In this document: positions 20,163-29,273 of the stretch, one piece after another
Position numbering within the stretch: position 1 is the stretch's first letter
Layout of the letters: each line of letters begins with the position of its first letter
Origin: Pontibacter chinhatensis
GTDB lineage: Bacteria; Bacteroidota; Bacteroidia; Cytophagales; Hymenobacteraceae
NCBI RefSeq assembly: GCF_900113285.1
Contig: NZ_FOOT01000002.1
Coordinates: 892,673-956,672 of the forward strand
Direction: 5' to 3'
Length of the DNA stretch: 64,000 nt
Program-made: the position numbers and the translations under genes
The notes under the pieces: generated by a model
The model's input: only the letters and a program-made list of their open reading frames with translations
What the model was told of the DNA's origin: nothing
Databases searched by the model: none

Positions 20163-21230
20163 TTATTTAAATTTGTAGGAGATGCCAATGCCCAGCGTCT
20201 GCTTTAGCTGAAGGCGCGGGCCGCGGCCGTCAACTTTATCATCGCCATCGCGGTCCACGTCTATTTTTGTGTCGTCGTCATAGATGATGTGTGCAAACAA
20301 GCTTGCCGACACGACCTTGTTGACCTTAAAGTTCACCAAGTTCTCCCAGTTCACATCCACATTCTCCGGAGAGCGCAGATAGTTGGAGAACATATCCAGC
20401 TTGGACTGCAGTGTGATGTTCTTGAAGATCTCGTTCTTGTAACGCACGTTTACGTAACCACCAAACTCCCTTCGGATGCGCTTTCCGGTGCCGGGGATGA
20501 TGTTGCCCTCGGCATCTTTCCGGGCAGGCTCCACGCCAAACATGCCCTTGTCGGCCAGGCGCTGCTCCTTTACCACGGTCATCTTGCCTGTAAACGGCGA
20601 AATAAACACCGATAGCTTGTCGTTTGGCTTGTAGTCCATACCCAAAGAGGCCAGTATGGATGCCGGCGAGAAAAAGCCCGACCGCAGCGTGTCGCGCGTA
20701 ATGGTATAGGTGGGCGTGAGCTGCGTTTTGATGTTCAGCTGCCCGGTATAAAACCAGCGCTTAGAGGCGCGGAAGCCATACTTTAGGTTAAGCTCCATGC
20801 GGTCATCGCTCTTCTGCACGCGCTTGCCCTCCAGTTTCACCAGGCCGTAGGTTAGGTCCACGGAGTTGTTCCAGGTGTGCTTGCCCTGTACGTAGTTGGC
20901 ATACAGGTTGGCGTTGCCCAGCACAGACACCGTGTTCTGGCCGCCCGCCGCCCAGTTGGAAAGGCTCACCTGGCTGAAGTTGACAGTGCCAATCCCGCCA
21001 AAGTCCCAGATGTTAGGCTCCGTTGGCGCCACGACAGGCACTACCGCGATGGGATATTTGGGGACGGCAGGTATAACAAAAGGTACCTTATCGGCAGGAG
21101 GAAGTATAAATGCAGGGCGCCTCGGGGCCAGCGGCACCATCTCCCCCCTCTGCGCTACAGCGCCTAGGGAAAGTACTGAAAGTATAAGGGTAAAAATAAC
21201 TGTGAAAGGGCGGCGAGAAGAAAAAAGCAT
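20163..21230 (-). CDS. DUF3078 family outer-membrane-associated protein
   Basis: The 355-residue protein has a signal peptide ending in VLSLGAVAQ and a Pro-rich segment (about residues 30-70). The core is rich in alternating beta strands and starts with WDFGGIGTVNFSQVSLSNWAAGG. That phrase is the hallmark of DUF3078, a Bacteroidota family of predicted outer-membrane barrel-like proteins of unknown function. The sequence ends in ISYKFK, a typical outer-membrane terminal strand with aromatic residues. I chose the ATG at 21230 because it begins the signal peptide; an in-frame extension to 21275 is less likely. It is divergent from the enoyl-CoA hydratase gene. Confidence 0.75.
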   Translation of the reverse strand: MLFSSRRPFTVIFTLILSVLSLGAVAQRGEMVPLAPRRPAFILPPADKVPFVIPAVPKYPIAVVPVVAPTEPNIWDFGGIGTVNFSQVSLSNWAAGGQNTVSVLGNANLYANYVQGKHTWNNSVDLTYGLVKLEGKRVQKSDDRMELNLKYGFRASKRWFYTGQLNIKTQLTPTYTITRDTLRSGFFSPASILASLGMDYKPNDKLSVFISPFTGKMTVVKEQRLADKGMFGVEPARKDAEGNIIPGTGKRIRREFGGYVNVRYKNEIFKNITLQSKLDMFSNYLRSPENVDVNWENLVNFKVNKVVSASLFAHIIYDDDTKIDVDRDGDDKVDGRGPRLQLKQTLGIGISYKFK

Positions 21231-21402
21231 GATGAAAAATACACTGAGATTGCAAAACAACAGGAGCTGCAGCACCGCGCACGGTTACATGGCTAAAGCG
21301 CGCTCCGACGGACATCCAGGGACACGGCTGTTCCCAATTGAACTAAATCCTTATATTTGTGGCAAAGAAAAAAGATTCTGTTAAGAATTGAAAACTACAC
21401 TT

Positions 21403-22185
21403 ATGGCAATATACGAAAACCTACTGCTAGACCAGCAAAACGGCATACTCTTCATCACCATAAACCGCGCCGACAAAATGAACGCGCTCAACATCGAGAC
21501 TATCCGGGAAATCCGGAACGCGATGCAGCAGGTGTATGACGATGCCAGCATTAAAGGAGCCATTATAACAGGAGCCGGACCCAAAGCGTTCGTGGCTGGC
21601 GCCGATATAACCGAAATTGCTGAGCTGAGCGAGGTGACGGCCCGAAGCTTTGCCGAGCGCGGGCAGGAGGTTTTTGCCATGATAGAGCGCAGCAACAAAC
21701 CCGTGATTGCCGCTGTAAACGGCTTTGCCCTGGGGGGCGGCTGCGAGCTGGCCATGGCCTGCCACATCCGTGTGGCCGCCGAAAATGCGCGATTCGGGCA
21801 ACCGGAAGTAAACCTGGGCCTGATACCGGGCTACGGCGGCACCCAGCGCCTGACCCAGCTGATAGGCAAAGGCAAGGCCATGGAGCTGATGATGACCGCA
21901 GACATGATTAACGCGCAGGAGGCACTGCAGCTTGGCCTGGTAAACCACGTAGTGCCACAGGAGCAGCTGATGGCCAAGTGCGCCGAGATTATGGAGAAGA
22001 TTATGAGCAAGGCGCCGCTGGCTGTTGGTTTGGTGATAGAGTGCGTAAACGCCGTGTTCAACAACGACGAGGATGGCTACCAGACAGAGGCCAACGCCTT
22101 TGCACGCTGCTGCACCTCCGAGGATTTTGTGGAAGGCACCAGCGCCTTTATAGAGAAGCGCAAAGCCAACTTCACCGGAAACTAA
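21403..22185 (+). CDS. enoyl-CoA hydratase/isomerase (crotonase) family protein
   Basis: The 260-residue cytoplasmic protein is a crotonase. The oxyanion-hole segments are FVAGADI and ALGGGCELAMACH. Both catalytic glutamates of canonical enoyl-CoA hydratases are present, one in GGGCELAM and one in FGQPEVNLGLIPGYGG. It therefore probably hydrates trans-2-enoyl-CoA in fatty-acid or amino-acid breakdown, although the exact acyl substrate is not decided. The ATG at 21403 gives MAIYENLLLD, the usual start; a TTG five codons upstream is less likely. The TAA stop is part of a TAAGTATA motif. The flippase gene follows after 34 bp, so the two may be co-transcribed. Confidence 0.88.
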   Translation: MAIYENLLLDQQNGILFITINRADKMNALNIETIREIRNAMQQVYDDASIKGAIITGAGPKAFVAGADITEIAELSEVTARSFAERGQEVFAMIERSNKPVIAAVNGFALGGGCELAMACHIRVAAENARFGQPEVNLGLIPGYGGTQRLTQLIGKGKAMELMMTADMINAQEALQLGLVNHVVPQEQLMAKCAEIMEKIMSKAPLAVGLVIECVNAVFNNDEDGYQTEANAFARCCTSEDFVEGTSAFIEKRKANFTGN

Positions 22186-22219
22186 GTATAAGCCCCTACC
22201 CGGCCCCGAAACAGATAGC

Positions 22220-23716
22220 ATGAGTATAGCCAAGAAATTGGTCGGGCAAACTGCTGCCTACGGTTTAAGCAGTATCGTTGGCAGAGCCTTAAATTACCTG
22301 CTGGTTCCCGTCTACACCTCGGTGTTCCTGCCGGCGGAGTATGGCGTGGTGTCGTACCTCTATGCCTTTGTCGGCTTTTTTAACATACTCTACACGTATG
22401 GTATGGAGACCGCCTTTTTCCGGTATGCCAACAAGCCCGACGCAGACCAGAAAAAGCTTTACAGGCAGGTGCTCAGCCTCATCATCAGCTCCAGCGTGGC
22501 TTTTACGGCCATCCTTATACTTGCCTCGGGCGCCATTGCCGACTACAAGGGTTACTCGCAGCAGGAGCAGAACTACATTATCTGGCTGGCGCTCATATTG
22601 GCCATCGATGCCATTGTGGCCATACCCTTTGCCTGGCTCCGGCTGCAGAACAAGGCAGTCAAGTTCGCCTCCATCAAGCTGGCAAACATCCTTATCACCG
22701 TAGGGGCCAACCTGTTCTTCCTGGTCATCTGCCGCAACATCTACGAGGGGCAGTACCTGCAGGGGCTGCAGCCGCTGGTGTCGCAAGTCTACGACCCGGA
22801 CTTTGGCATCGGCTACATCTTCCTGATTAATTTGGTGGCCAACGCGCTGCTCATTCCCATGCTGTGGCGCGAGTTCAGCATCTTCCGCTTTGAGCTGAAC
22901 AAGAAGCTGCTGCACCCGATGCTGGTGTACGCCTACCCGCTGCTGTTTATGGGCATGGCCGGCATGGTGAACGAGGTGATAGACCGTATACTTCTGGAGG
23001 AGTGGTTGCCTGAGGGCTTTTACCCGCAGCACAGCAACGAGGCCGTGGTGGGTATCTATAGTGCCTGCTACAAGCTCTCCATCTTCATGACGCTGGCCAT
23101 ACAGGCCTTCCGCTATGCCGCCGAGCCGTTCTTCTTCTCCCAGGCCCAGGACAAGAACTCTCCGCAGACCTTTGCCCTCATCATGAAGTGGTTTGTGATT
23201 GCCTGTGCCTTCATCTTCCTCTTCATCTCGGCCAACCTGGAGGATTTTGCGCTTTTCCTGCGCAGCGCGGCTTACCGCGAAGGCATCATGGTAGTGCCGG
23301 TGCTGCTGCTGGCCAACCTGTTTTTGGGCGTGTACTATAACCTGTCGGTGTGGTTCAAGCTAACCGACAAGACAAAGTATGGCACCTACATCAGCTTCGG
23401 CGGCGCGGCCGTGACCATACTTTTCAACCTGTTGCTCATACCTGTACTTGGCTACATGGGCTCTGCCATCGCCACGCTTATCTGCTACGCAAGTATGGCC
23501 GCCGTTAGCTACGTGCTGGGGCAGCGACACTACCCTATCCCCTACCCTACAAAAACCATCATGGCCTATGTGCTGCTGGCGGTGGGGCTGGTGTGGCTGG
23601 CCCTAGGGGTTGAGATAGAGGACTTCTGGCTGCGGCACGCCTACCACCTGGGTATTTGCGCGGCCTTCCTGCTGATAGTATGGCTGCGGGAGCGCTCCCG
23701 CTTCCTAAAAATTTAA
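22220..23716 (+). CDS. polysaccharide/oligosaccharide flippase (MOP superfamily)
   Basis: A 498-residue inner-membrane protein with about 12-14 hydrophobic segments, beginning AKKLVGQTAAYGLSSIVGRALNYLLVPVY-like. This start, with a GQ-x-YGLSS-x-GR-x-N helix, is typical of Wzx-like exporters of the multidrug/oligosaccharidyl-lipid/polysaccharide (MOP) superfamily. These move lipid-linked sugars to the periplasmic face. It precedes dut and a sugar-nucleotide transferase, an order often seen in Bacteroidota, and supports a role in envelope polysaccharide or lipid-carrier transport. Its substrate is unknown. Confidence 0.8.
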   Translation: MSIAKKLVGQTAAYGLSSIVGRALNYLLVPVYTSVFLPAEYGVVSYLYAFVGFFNILYTYGMETAFFRYANKPDADQKKLYRQVLSLIISSSVAFTAILILASGAIADYKGYSQQEQNYIIWLALILAIDAIVAIPFAWLRLQNKAVKFASIKLANILITVGANLFFLVICRNIYEGQYLQGLQPLVSQVYDPDFGIGYIFLINLVANALLIPMLWREFSIFRFELNKKLLHPMLVYAYPLLFMGMAGMVNEVIDRILLEEWLPEGFYPQHSNEAVVGIYSACYKLSIFMTLAIQAFRYAAEPFFFSQAQDKNSPQTFALIMKWFVIACAFIFLFISANLEDFALFLRSAAYREGIMVVPVLLLANLFLGVYYNLSVWFKLTDKTKYGTYISFGGAAVTILFNLLLIPVLGYMGSAIATLICYASMAAVSYVLGQRHYPIPYPTKTIMAYVLLAVGLVWLALGVEIEDFWLRHAYHLGICAAFLLIVWLRERSRFLKI

Positions 23717-23731
23717 TCTGTATATTTAAGA

Positions 23732-24184
23732 ATGATGAACAACAAGAACCTTCCCGTTAACGTCATAAATCAATCCAAGCATGCGTTGCCGGGCTACCAA
23801 ACCATACACTCCGCCGGCATGGATTTGCGGGCAAACCTGGAAGCCCCTGTTACGTTGAAGCCACTACAGCGTGCGCTCATCCCGACGGGCCTCTTCATCG
23901 AGCTGCCGGAGGGGCACGAGGCGCAGATCCGCCCGAGAAGCGGCCTGGCCTACAAACACGGTATCTCCATCGTGAACAGCCCGGGCACCATCGATGCTGA
24001 TTACCGGGGCGAGATAAAAGTGCTGCTCGTAAACCTATCGGACCAGGACTTTGTGGTGGAAGACGGAGAGCGCATCGCCCAGATGATCGTGGCCAAGTAT
24101 GAGCGCGTGGAGTGGCGACAAGCCGAAACCCTGACAGACACTGAGCGCGGCGCAGGCGGCTACGGAAGCACGGGAGTTAAGTAG
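23732..24184 (+). CDS. dut: dUTP diphosphatase
   Basis: Dut hydrolyses dUTP to dUMP and pyrophosphate, keeping uracil out of DNA and supplying dTMP synthesis. The 150-residue protein shows all five trimeric dUTPase motifs in order: [38 protein letters not shown] and the C-terminal glycine-rich [10 protein letters not shown]. Length is normal. The start has two consecutive ATG codons (23732). It lies 15 bp after the flippase gene, likely in one transcript. Confidence 0.95.
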   Translation: MMNNKNLPVNVINQSKHALPGYQTIHSAGMDLRANLEAPVTLKPLQRALIPTGLFIELPEGHEAQIRPRSGLAYKHGISIVNSPGTIDADYRGEIKVLLVNLSDQDFVVEDGERIAQMIVAKYERVEWRQAETLTDTERGAGGYGSTGVK

Positions 24185-24341
24185 TTATCAGTTGTTAGTT
24201 AATGGTTATTAGGGAAAATACCACTTCATCCTCATACTATGGGAATACCTAAAGTATAAAGTATGACAGCACTAACTACTAACAACGAGTAACTAACAAC
24301 TAACAACGAATAACGAGCAACGAATAACGAACACCTAATAA
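24184..24341. repeat. 7-bp tandem repeats in inverted orientation
   Basis: Ten consecutive heptamers of the form C-T/G-A-A/G-C/T-A-A run from 24272 to 24341 (CTAACTA, CTAACAA, CGAGTAA, CTAACAA, CTAACAA, CGAATAA, CGAGCAA, CGAATAA, CGAACAC, CTAATAA). At 24184-24211 about four heptamers of the complementary type (TTATCAG, TTGTTAG, TTAATGG, TTATTAG) lie in opposite orientation. Together they form an imperfect long inverted repeat in the dut-nucleotidyltransferase gap, with an AAAGTATAAAGTATG between them. Confidence 0.75.
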
Positions 24342-24393
24342 CTGCAGCAAAGGGCTGTGGATCAACTATAAAAACCAGATACAAAAAACAGCT

Positions 24394-25401
24394 ATGAGGA
24401 TTATTATACCGATGGCCGGAATGGGCAAGCGCATGCGCCCACACACACTTACAGTTCCGAAACCGCTTATTCCTATCGCGGGCAAGCCGATTGTGCAGCG
24501 CCTGGTAGAGGATATCGCCAAAGTATGCCACGAGCCTATTGAGGAGGTGGCCTTCATTATCGGGCACTTCGGAGAGCAAGTGGAGAACGACCTGAAGGAA
24601 ATCGCCACCAAGATTGGGGCGAAAGGGAGCATCCATTACCAGGAGGAAGCGCTGGGCACCGCCCACGCCATACTTTGCGCGCAAGAAGCGCTGGAGGGCA
24701 AAGTAGTGGTAGCCTTCGCCGACACGCTTTTCAAAGCCGACTTCCAGCTCGACACCAACGCCGATGGCACCATTTGGGTGCAGCGCGTGGAGGACCCGCG
24801 CCCGTTCGGTGTTATCAAACTGAATGAGCAGAACGAGATTACCGACTTTGTGGAGAAGCCTGAGCACTTTGTGTCTGACCTGGCCATTATCGGTATTTAC
24901 TATTTCCGCGACGGCGCCTACCTGCGCGACGAGCTGCAGTACCTGCTTGACAACAACATCAAGGACAAAGGCGAGTTCCAGCTGACCAACGCCCTGGAGA
25001 ACATGAAGAACAAGGGCACCAGGTTTATACCTGCCGTTATCTCAGAGTGGCTCGACTGCGGAAATAAAAACGCAACTGTTTATACTAATCAACGCTATTT
25101 AGAGTATATAAAGGATGAAGAAGGCCTGGTGGCCTCGTCGGCAAAGCTGGAGAACGCAGTGATTATCCCGCCTGTATACATTGGCGAAAACGCCCAGATC
25201 ACCAACTCGGTGGTTGGCCCGCATGTGTCGGTAGGCAACGGTACAAGCATCGTGAACTCCGTGGTGAGCAACTCCATCATCCAGGAGAACACCACCCTCA
25301 AAAATGGCAATGTTGCAAACTCTATGCTCGGCAACTATGTTGTGTATGAGGGACGTCCGTCCGACCTGAGCCTCGGCGACTACAATACACTTGCGGAGTA
25401 A
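24394..25401 (+). CDS. sugar-1-phosphate nucleotidyltransferase with hexapeptide C-terminus
   Basis: The 335-residue cytoplasmic protein has the nucleotidyltransferase signature at the N-terminus (IIPMAGMGKRMRPHT, then PKPLIPIAGKPI). It activates a sugar-1-phosphate with an NTP. The metal-binding Asp is in VAFADTLF, and DWLDCGNK-type sequence (SEWLDCGNKN) matches glucose-1-phosphate thymidylyl- or uridylyltransferases. The C-terminal third (from about residue 245) has hexapeptide-like turns (VIIPPVYIGENAQI, SVVGPHVSVG), forming a left-handed beta-helix. The product could be dTDP- or UDP-sugar; it cannot be specified. The gene belongs to the dut-TPR-DUF4292-EnvC cluster and ends three bases before the TPR gene. 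Confidence 0.82.
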   Translation: MRIIIPMAGMGKRMRPHTLTVPKPLIPIAGKPIVQRLVEDIAKVCHEPIEEVAFIIGHFGEQVENDLKEIATKIGAKGSIHYQEEALGTAHAILCAQEALEGKVVVAFADTLFKADFQLDTNADGTIWVQRVEDPRPFGVIKLNEQNEITDFVEKPEHFVSDLAIIGIYYFRDGAYLRDELQYLLDNNIKDKGEFQLTNALENMKNKGTRFIPAVISEWLDCGNKNATVYTNQRYLEYIKDEEGLVASSAKLENAVIIPPVYIGENAQITNSVVGPHVSVGNGTSIVNSVVSNSIIQENTTLKNGNVANSMLGNYVVYEGRPSDLSLGDYNTLAE

Positions 25402-25404
25402 CAC

Positions 25405-27162
25405 ATGACTACATTCAGAAACCTTATACTTGCCACCTGCTGCCTGGCCTTGTTAGCTACAGGCGAGAGCGCGGCGCAATCCTCTAAAAAGAAGAAGGCC
25501 AAAGCCAAACAGGAGGCCCCGGCACCGCCAGTACAGGTGCTGAGCGAGCGCGACAAGCAGATAAGCGAGGCGATGTTTCTGGATGGGATGAAATATTTTG
25601 TGCTGGAGGACTATCAACAAGCCCTCCAGCTTTTTCAAAAAGCCTACACCATTACCCCCAACAACGCCGCCCTGAACTACAAGATCGGCGAAACATACCT
25701 GCAGATGGGGCAGGCCAAGCTGGCCATGCCCTTTGCGCAGGCAGCCGTGAAGCTGGAGAAATCAAACGCCTATTATTACCTGTTGCTGGCCCAGCTCCAC
25801 ACCGAGCAGCAACAGTACGATTCCGCTGCCCAGGCCTTCAACGACCTGCTGGCCAACGTGCCCAACTCCAACGAGTACCTCTTCAACCTGGCTGATTTAT
25901 ACTTGTCGCAGTCTAGGTATGAGGATGCACTGAAGACTTACGACCGCATTGAGAAGGAATTCGGAGAAATGGAGCAGCTGCTGGTAAACCGCCAGCAGAT
26001 ATACCTGCGCCAGAAAAACGTGGACAAGGCCATTGCCGAGGGCGAGAAGCTCTTGAAGGCCTACCCTACCGAGATACGCTATTTCCTGGCACAGGCAGAG
26101 CTCTATAACGCCGCCCGCCGCACCGACGATGCCGTAAACACGCTGAACCGGGCCCTGCGCCTGGAGCCGGGCAATGCCTTCGCCCACCTCATGCTCTCCG
26201 ACCTATACCGCCAGAAAGGCAACCCGGAAGAATCGGAGCGCCAGGTAAAAATGGCCTTTTCAAGCTCTGAGCTGGATATCGACACGAAAGTGCGTATTCT
26301 GGTTGACTTTATCCGCCAGTTGCCCAACCCGCAGCTAGAGGCTGTGGCCCTGGAGTTGGTAGACCTGACGATTGAGAAGCACCCGGAGGAAGCCAAAGCC
26401 TACGCTGTTGCCGCCGACCTGCAAACCATCGTGGGTAAAAAGCAGATCGCCCGCGACAATTACCTGAAGGCCGTGAAGCTGGACGATTCGCACTTTAAAA
26501 TCTGGCAACAGATAGTGCTGCTGGATGCCGAGCTGGAAGAACCTGCCGCCATGGTAAAACATGCTGAGCAAGCTCTGGAGCTGTTTCCGAACCAGGCCGT
26601 TTTCTGGTTCTACAGCGGCACCGGCCACCTGATCGAGAAAAATTATGAGAAGGCCATAAAGGCACTCGAGTATGGCAAGCGCCTCTCTGTTAGCGAGCCC
26701 GAACTGGTGATGCAGTTTAACATGCAGCTGGGAGATGGCTACAACTTCCTGAAGGAGTATGCCAAGTCGGACGCAGCCTATGAGGCCGTGCTGGCCCAGG
26801 ACACCAACAACGAGCACGTGCTCAACAACTACAGCTATTTCCTGTCGGTTCGTGGCGAGAAGCTCGAGAAGGCCCGGGAAATGTCAGAGCGCCTGGTGAA
26901 GCAGCACCCCACTAACCCTACTTACCTGGATACTTATGCCTGGGTGCTTTATAAACTCGGTAATTACACCGATGCCCGCAAGTACCTGGAGCAGGCCGTA
27001 GCCATTTCTGATGACGCCACCATTGTGGAGCATTACGGTGATGTGCTGTACAAACTGGGCAAGAAAGAAGAAGCCGTAAGTCAGTGGCAAAAAGCCAAGC
27101 TTAAGGGCGAAGCCTCCGCCTTTATCGACAGAAAGATAAAAGAGAAAAAACTTTATGAATAA
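25405..27162 (+). CDS. tetratricopeptide repeat protein, periplasmic
   Basis: The 585-residue protein has a signal peptide (cleavage near GESAAQS), a lysine-rich spacer, and then TPR helices over most of its length (about residues 50-575). Typical repeats are visible such as YQQALQLFQKAYTITPNN, YDSAAQAFNDLLANVPNS and YTDARKYLEQAVAIS. TPR arrays bind protein partners, so it probably scaffolds envelope proteins. It overlaps the DUF4292 lipoprotein gene by eight bases and follows the nucleotidyltransferase by three bases. Translational coupling suggests that these products work together in the cell envelope. I cannot name a specific function. Confidence 0.82.
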   Translation: MTTFRNLILATCCLALLATGESAAQSSKKKKAKAKQEAPAPPVQVLSERDKQISEAMFLDGMKYFVLEDYQQALQLFQKAYTITPNNAALNYKIGETYLQMGQAKLAMPFAQAAVKLEKSNAYYYLLLAQLHTEQQQYDSAAQAFNDLLANVPNSNEYLFNLADLYLSQSRYEDALKTYDRIEKEFGEMEQLLVNRQQIYLRQKNVDKAIAEGEKLLKAYPTEIRYFLAQAELYNAARRTDDAVNTLNRALRLEPGNAFAHLMLSDLYRQKGNPEESERQVKMAFSSSELDIDTKVRILVDFIRQLPNPQLEAVALELVDLTIEKHPEEAKAYAVAADLQTIVGKKQIARDNYLKAVKLDDSHFKIWQQIVLLDAELEEPAAMVKHAEQALELFPNQAVFWFYSGTGHLIEKNYEKAIKALEYGKRLSVSEPELVMQFNMQLGDGYNFLKEYAKSDAAYEAVLAQDTNNEHVLNNYSYFLSVRGEKLEKAREMSERLVKQHPTNPTYLDTYAWVLYKLGNYTDARKYLEQAVAISDDATIVEHYGDVLYKLGKKEEAVSQWQKAKLKGEASAFIDRKIKEKKLYE

Positions 27163-27904
27163 GCATTTAATGCTTTTCCTGTGCAGCCTGCTGTTACTGG
27201 CAAGCTGTAAGAAAGAAACTGTACCTACCTCCGCCTCTGCCACTACTACCACCGTTGGTGCCGTTAAAGTAGACAACCTCGATTTCGCGTACCTCAGCAG
27301 CAAGGCGCAGATTACCCTGAACGACAACAACGACAACCTCTCCTCCGGCGTCAGCATCAGGATGCAGAAGGACAGTGTTATCTGGATGTCGGTTCTTCCC
27401 GGATTGGGAATAGAGGCCGCCAGGTTGATGCTCACGCAGGACTCAGTATACTTTATGAACCGCCTTAAGAAGGAGTATGCCGCCACAGACTACCGCTTCC
27501 TGCGCAGCAAGCTGCAGGTGGACGTAAGCTACGATGTGCTGCAGGCCATACTTCTGGGCAACTACCAAACCCTGGGCTCAGAGAAAGTAATGGCCCAGGA
27601 CAACAGCCACCATATACAGCAGCAGCGCCAGAACCTCACGCTCGACTACTTCATCAGCAACCTGAACAACAAGCTGCAGCAGCTCAATGCCCGCGATGTG
27701 AACACAGGCAATACCATCACAGTAAAGTATAACAGCTTTGCCCCGATCGGGCAGGTACCCTTTGCCCATGAGCTGGTGGCCCAGGTGCTACAGAAAGGCC
27801 AGGTATCGGATTTCACACTGAAACACAGCCGTATCACCGTTTCCGAGGAGCCGCTGACCTTTCCGTTTGCCGTCCCCACCGACTACACGCGCCTCACCTT
27901 TTAA
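27155..27904 (+). CDS. DUF4292 lipoprotein, LolB-like in pattern
   Basis: The 249-residue protein starts with a short signal peptide and lipobox (LLLLASCKK). The mature domain follows the pattern of lipoprotein-carrier folds of the LolA/LolB type: a strand with AQITLNDN, the phrase SVIWMSVLPGLGIEAARLML, and a later DSVYFMNRLKKEYAATDY. This is close in layout to LolB, in which a strand-turn GPLGxGxxRL is followed by a Tyr/Ala-rich loop. The family is DUF4292, specific to Bacteroidota. A role in outer-membrane lipoprotein localisation is therefore a reasonable inference, not shown by the sequence alone. The start overlaps the TPR gene. Confidence 0.72.
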   Translation: MNKHLMLFLCSLLLLASCKKETVPTSASATTTTVGAVKVDNLDFAYLSSKAQITLNDNNDNLSSGVSIRMQKDSVIWMSVLPGLGIEAARLMLTQDSVYFMNRLKKEYAATDYRFLRSKLQVDVSYDVLQAILLGNYQTLGSEKVMAQDNSHHIQQQRQNLTLDYFISNLNNKLQQLNARDVNTGNTITVKYNSFAPIGQVPFAHELVAQVLQKGQVSDFTLKHSRITVSEEPLTFPFAVPTDYTRLTF

Positions 27905-27983
27905 TTTAATTTCAGGCCGGTTGGTTCTTCCGTTTTAGATTTACCATATTTGTAGGCTAAGAGTAGAAGAACGATACGTTTTG

Positions 27984-29219
27984 ATGAAGGCCCTTTACAG
28001 ATTCACCCTTTTACTGCTTCTGCTGAGCCTGCCGCTGGTGACGTACGCCCAAAAGGCGAAGTCCAAGGCACAGCTGGAGAAGGAAAAAAAGGAAAACCTC
28101 AACCGCATAAAAGAAGCAAACCGCATTCTGCAGCAAACCGCCAAGCAGAAGCAGGCTTCTATTGGCCAGCTGAACGCTATCAAGGAGAAGATTGTGGTGC
28201 AGCAGGGCGTGATAGAGAACATCTCCCGCGAGCTAAACCTGCTGGAGTCTGATGTGCAGGAAACCGAGGGCATAGTGGGCGCCCTGCAGAACGATCTGCA
28301 GAAGCTGAAGGAGGAGTATGCCACCATGGTGTACGCCGCCTCCAAAACTGCCAACAGTTACAACAAGCTCATGTTCCTGTTCGCCTCCGACTCCTTTAAC
28401 CAGTTTGCAAGGCGTCTGAGCTACCTGCAGCAGTACTCTGAATCACGCAAAAAGCAGGTAGAACTGATTAGCAAGGTACAGGCGGCCCTGAACGGCCAAC
28501 TGGAGGTGCTTGCCTCTAAGCGGGAGCAGAAGAAAAGCCTGCTGAGCCAGCACCTGTCTGAGAGCAAGAACCTGAAAGGCCTGCAGCAACAGCAGAATAC
28601 TATGATTTCCCGCCTGAGCCAGCAGGAGAGCCAATTGAAGAAAGAGGTGGCGGAGCGCCAGCAGGCCGTTAGGAAGCTCGACAACCTGATTGCCGACATC
28701 GTGCGTGAGGAGATTGCCAGAGCCGCTCGCGCTGCCCGTGAGGCAGGCAAGGAAACCAGCGGCAGCCCTAACAAGGTTACCCTTACCCCCGAAGCAGCCC
28801 TTATCTCCTCCTCATTTGCCGGTAACCGGGGCAGGCTCGCCTGGCCTGTGGAGCGGGGATTCGTATCGCAGAAGTTTGGTCGCCATAACCACCCGGTGCT
28901 GAAAGGCGTGGTGGTAGAAAACCGGGGCGTAGACATCCAGACAGCGCAAGGCGCCACAGCCCGTGCTATTTTTGAAGGAAAGGTATTGACCGTTGCCAGC
29001 GTGCCCGGCATGAACAACATCGTGATGGTGCAGCACGGCGAGTACTTTACAGTGTACGCCAAGCTGAAGACAGTAAGCGTAAAACCAGGCCAGGATGTGA
29101 AACTGAAAGACCCAATCGGCACGGTTTACACAAACAGCGATGGCACCACCGAACTTCAGTTCCAGATTTGGAAAAACAGCTCCAACATGGACCCCGAGGG
29201 CTGGATAGCGAAGCCATAA
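27984..29219 (+). CDS. EnvC-like murein hydrolase activator (degenerate LytM/M23)
   Basis: The 411-residue protein has a signal peptide (ends TYAQ), a long coiled coil (about residues 20-255) and a C-terminal LytM/M23 domain (about 280-410). The metal ligands of active M23 peptidases are replaced: the HxxxD element reads NRGVDIQ, and the HxH-type motif reads VYAKL. This is the pattern of EnvC/NlpD activators, which switch on amidases at the division septum rather than cutting peptidoglycan themselves. The ATG at 27984 is preferred to a TTG one codon earlier. It follows the DUF4292 gene by about 80 bp and ends at a hairpin terminator. Confidence 0.82.
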   Translation: MKALYRFTLLLLLLSLPLVTYAQKAKSKAQLEKEKKENLNRIKEANRILQQTAKQKQASIGQLNAIKEKIVVQQGVIENISRELNLLESDVQETEGIVGALQNDLQKLKEEYATMVYAASKTANSYNKLMFLFASDSFNQFARRLSYLQQYSESRKKQVELISKVQAALNGQLEVLASKREQKKSLLSQHLSESKNLKGLQQQQNTMISRLSQQESQLKKEVAERQQAVRKLDNLIADIVREEIARAARAAREAGKETSGSPNKVTLTPEAALISSSFAGNRGRLAWPVERGFVSQKFGRHNHPVLKGVVVENRGVDIQTAQGATARAIFEGKVLTVASVPGMNNIVMVQHGEYFTVYAKLKTVSVKPGQDVKLKDPIGTVYTNSDGTTELQFQIWKNSSNMDPEGWIAKP

Positions 29220-29247
29220 CAAAGTATAAAGTATACTATAAATGAAG

Positions 29248-29273
29248 AAAGCCACAGTATTACCTGTGGCTTT
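29248..29273 (+). terminator. intrinsic terminator after the EnvC-like gene
   Basis: AAAGCCACAG (29248-29257 region) pairs with CTGTGGCTTT (29264-29273) followed by a T-rich stretch. Two overlapping AAAGTATA copies lie between the stop codon and the stem. Confidence 0.75.

Noticed and set aside
24272..24341. Seven-base repeat array considered as a CRISPR
   Set aside because: Repeats are 7 bp without spacers, and no cas genes are nearby.
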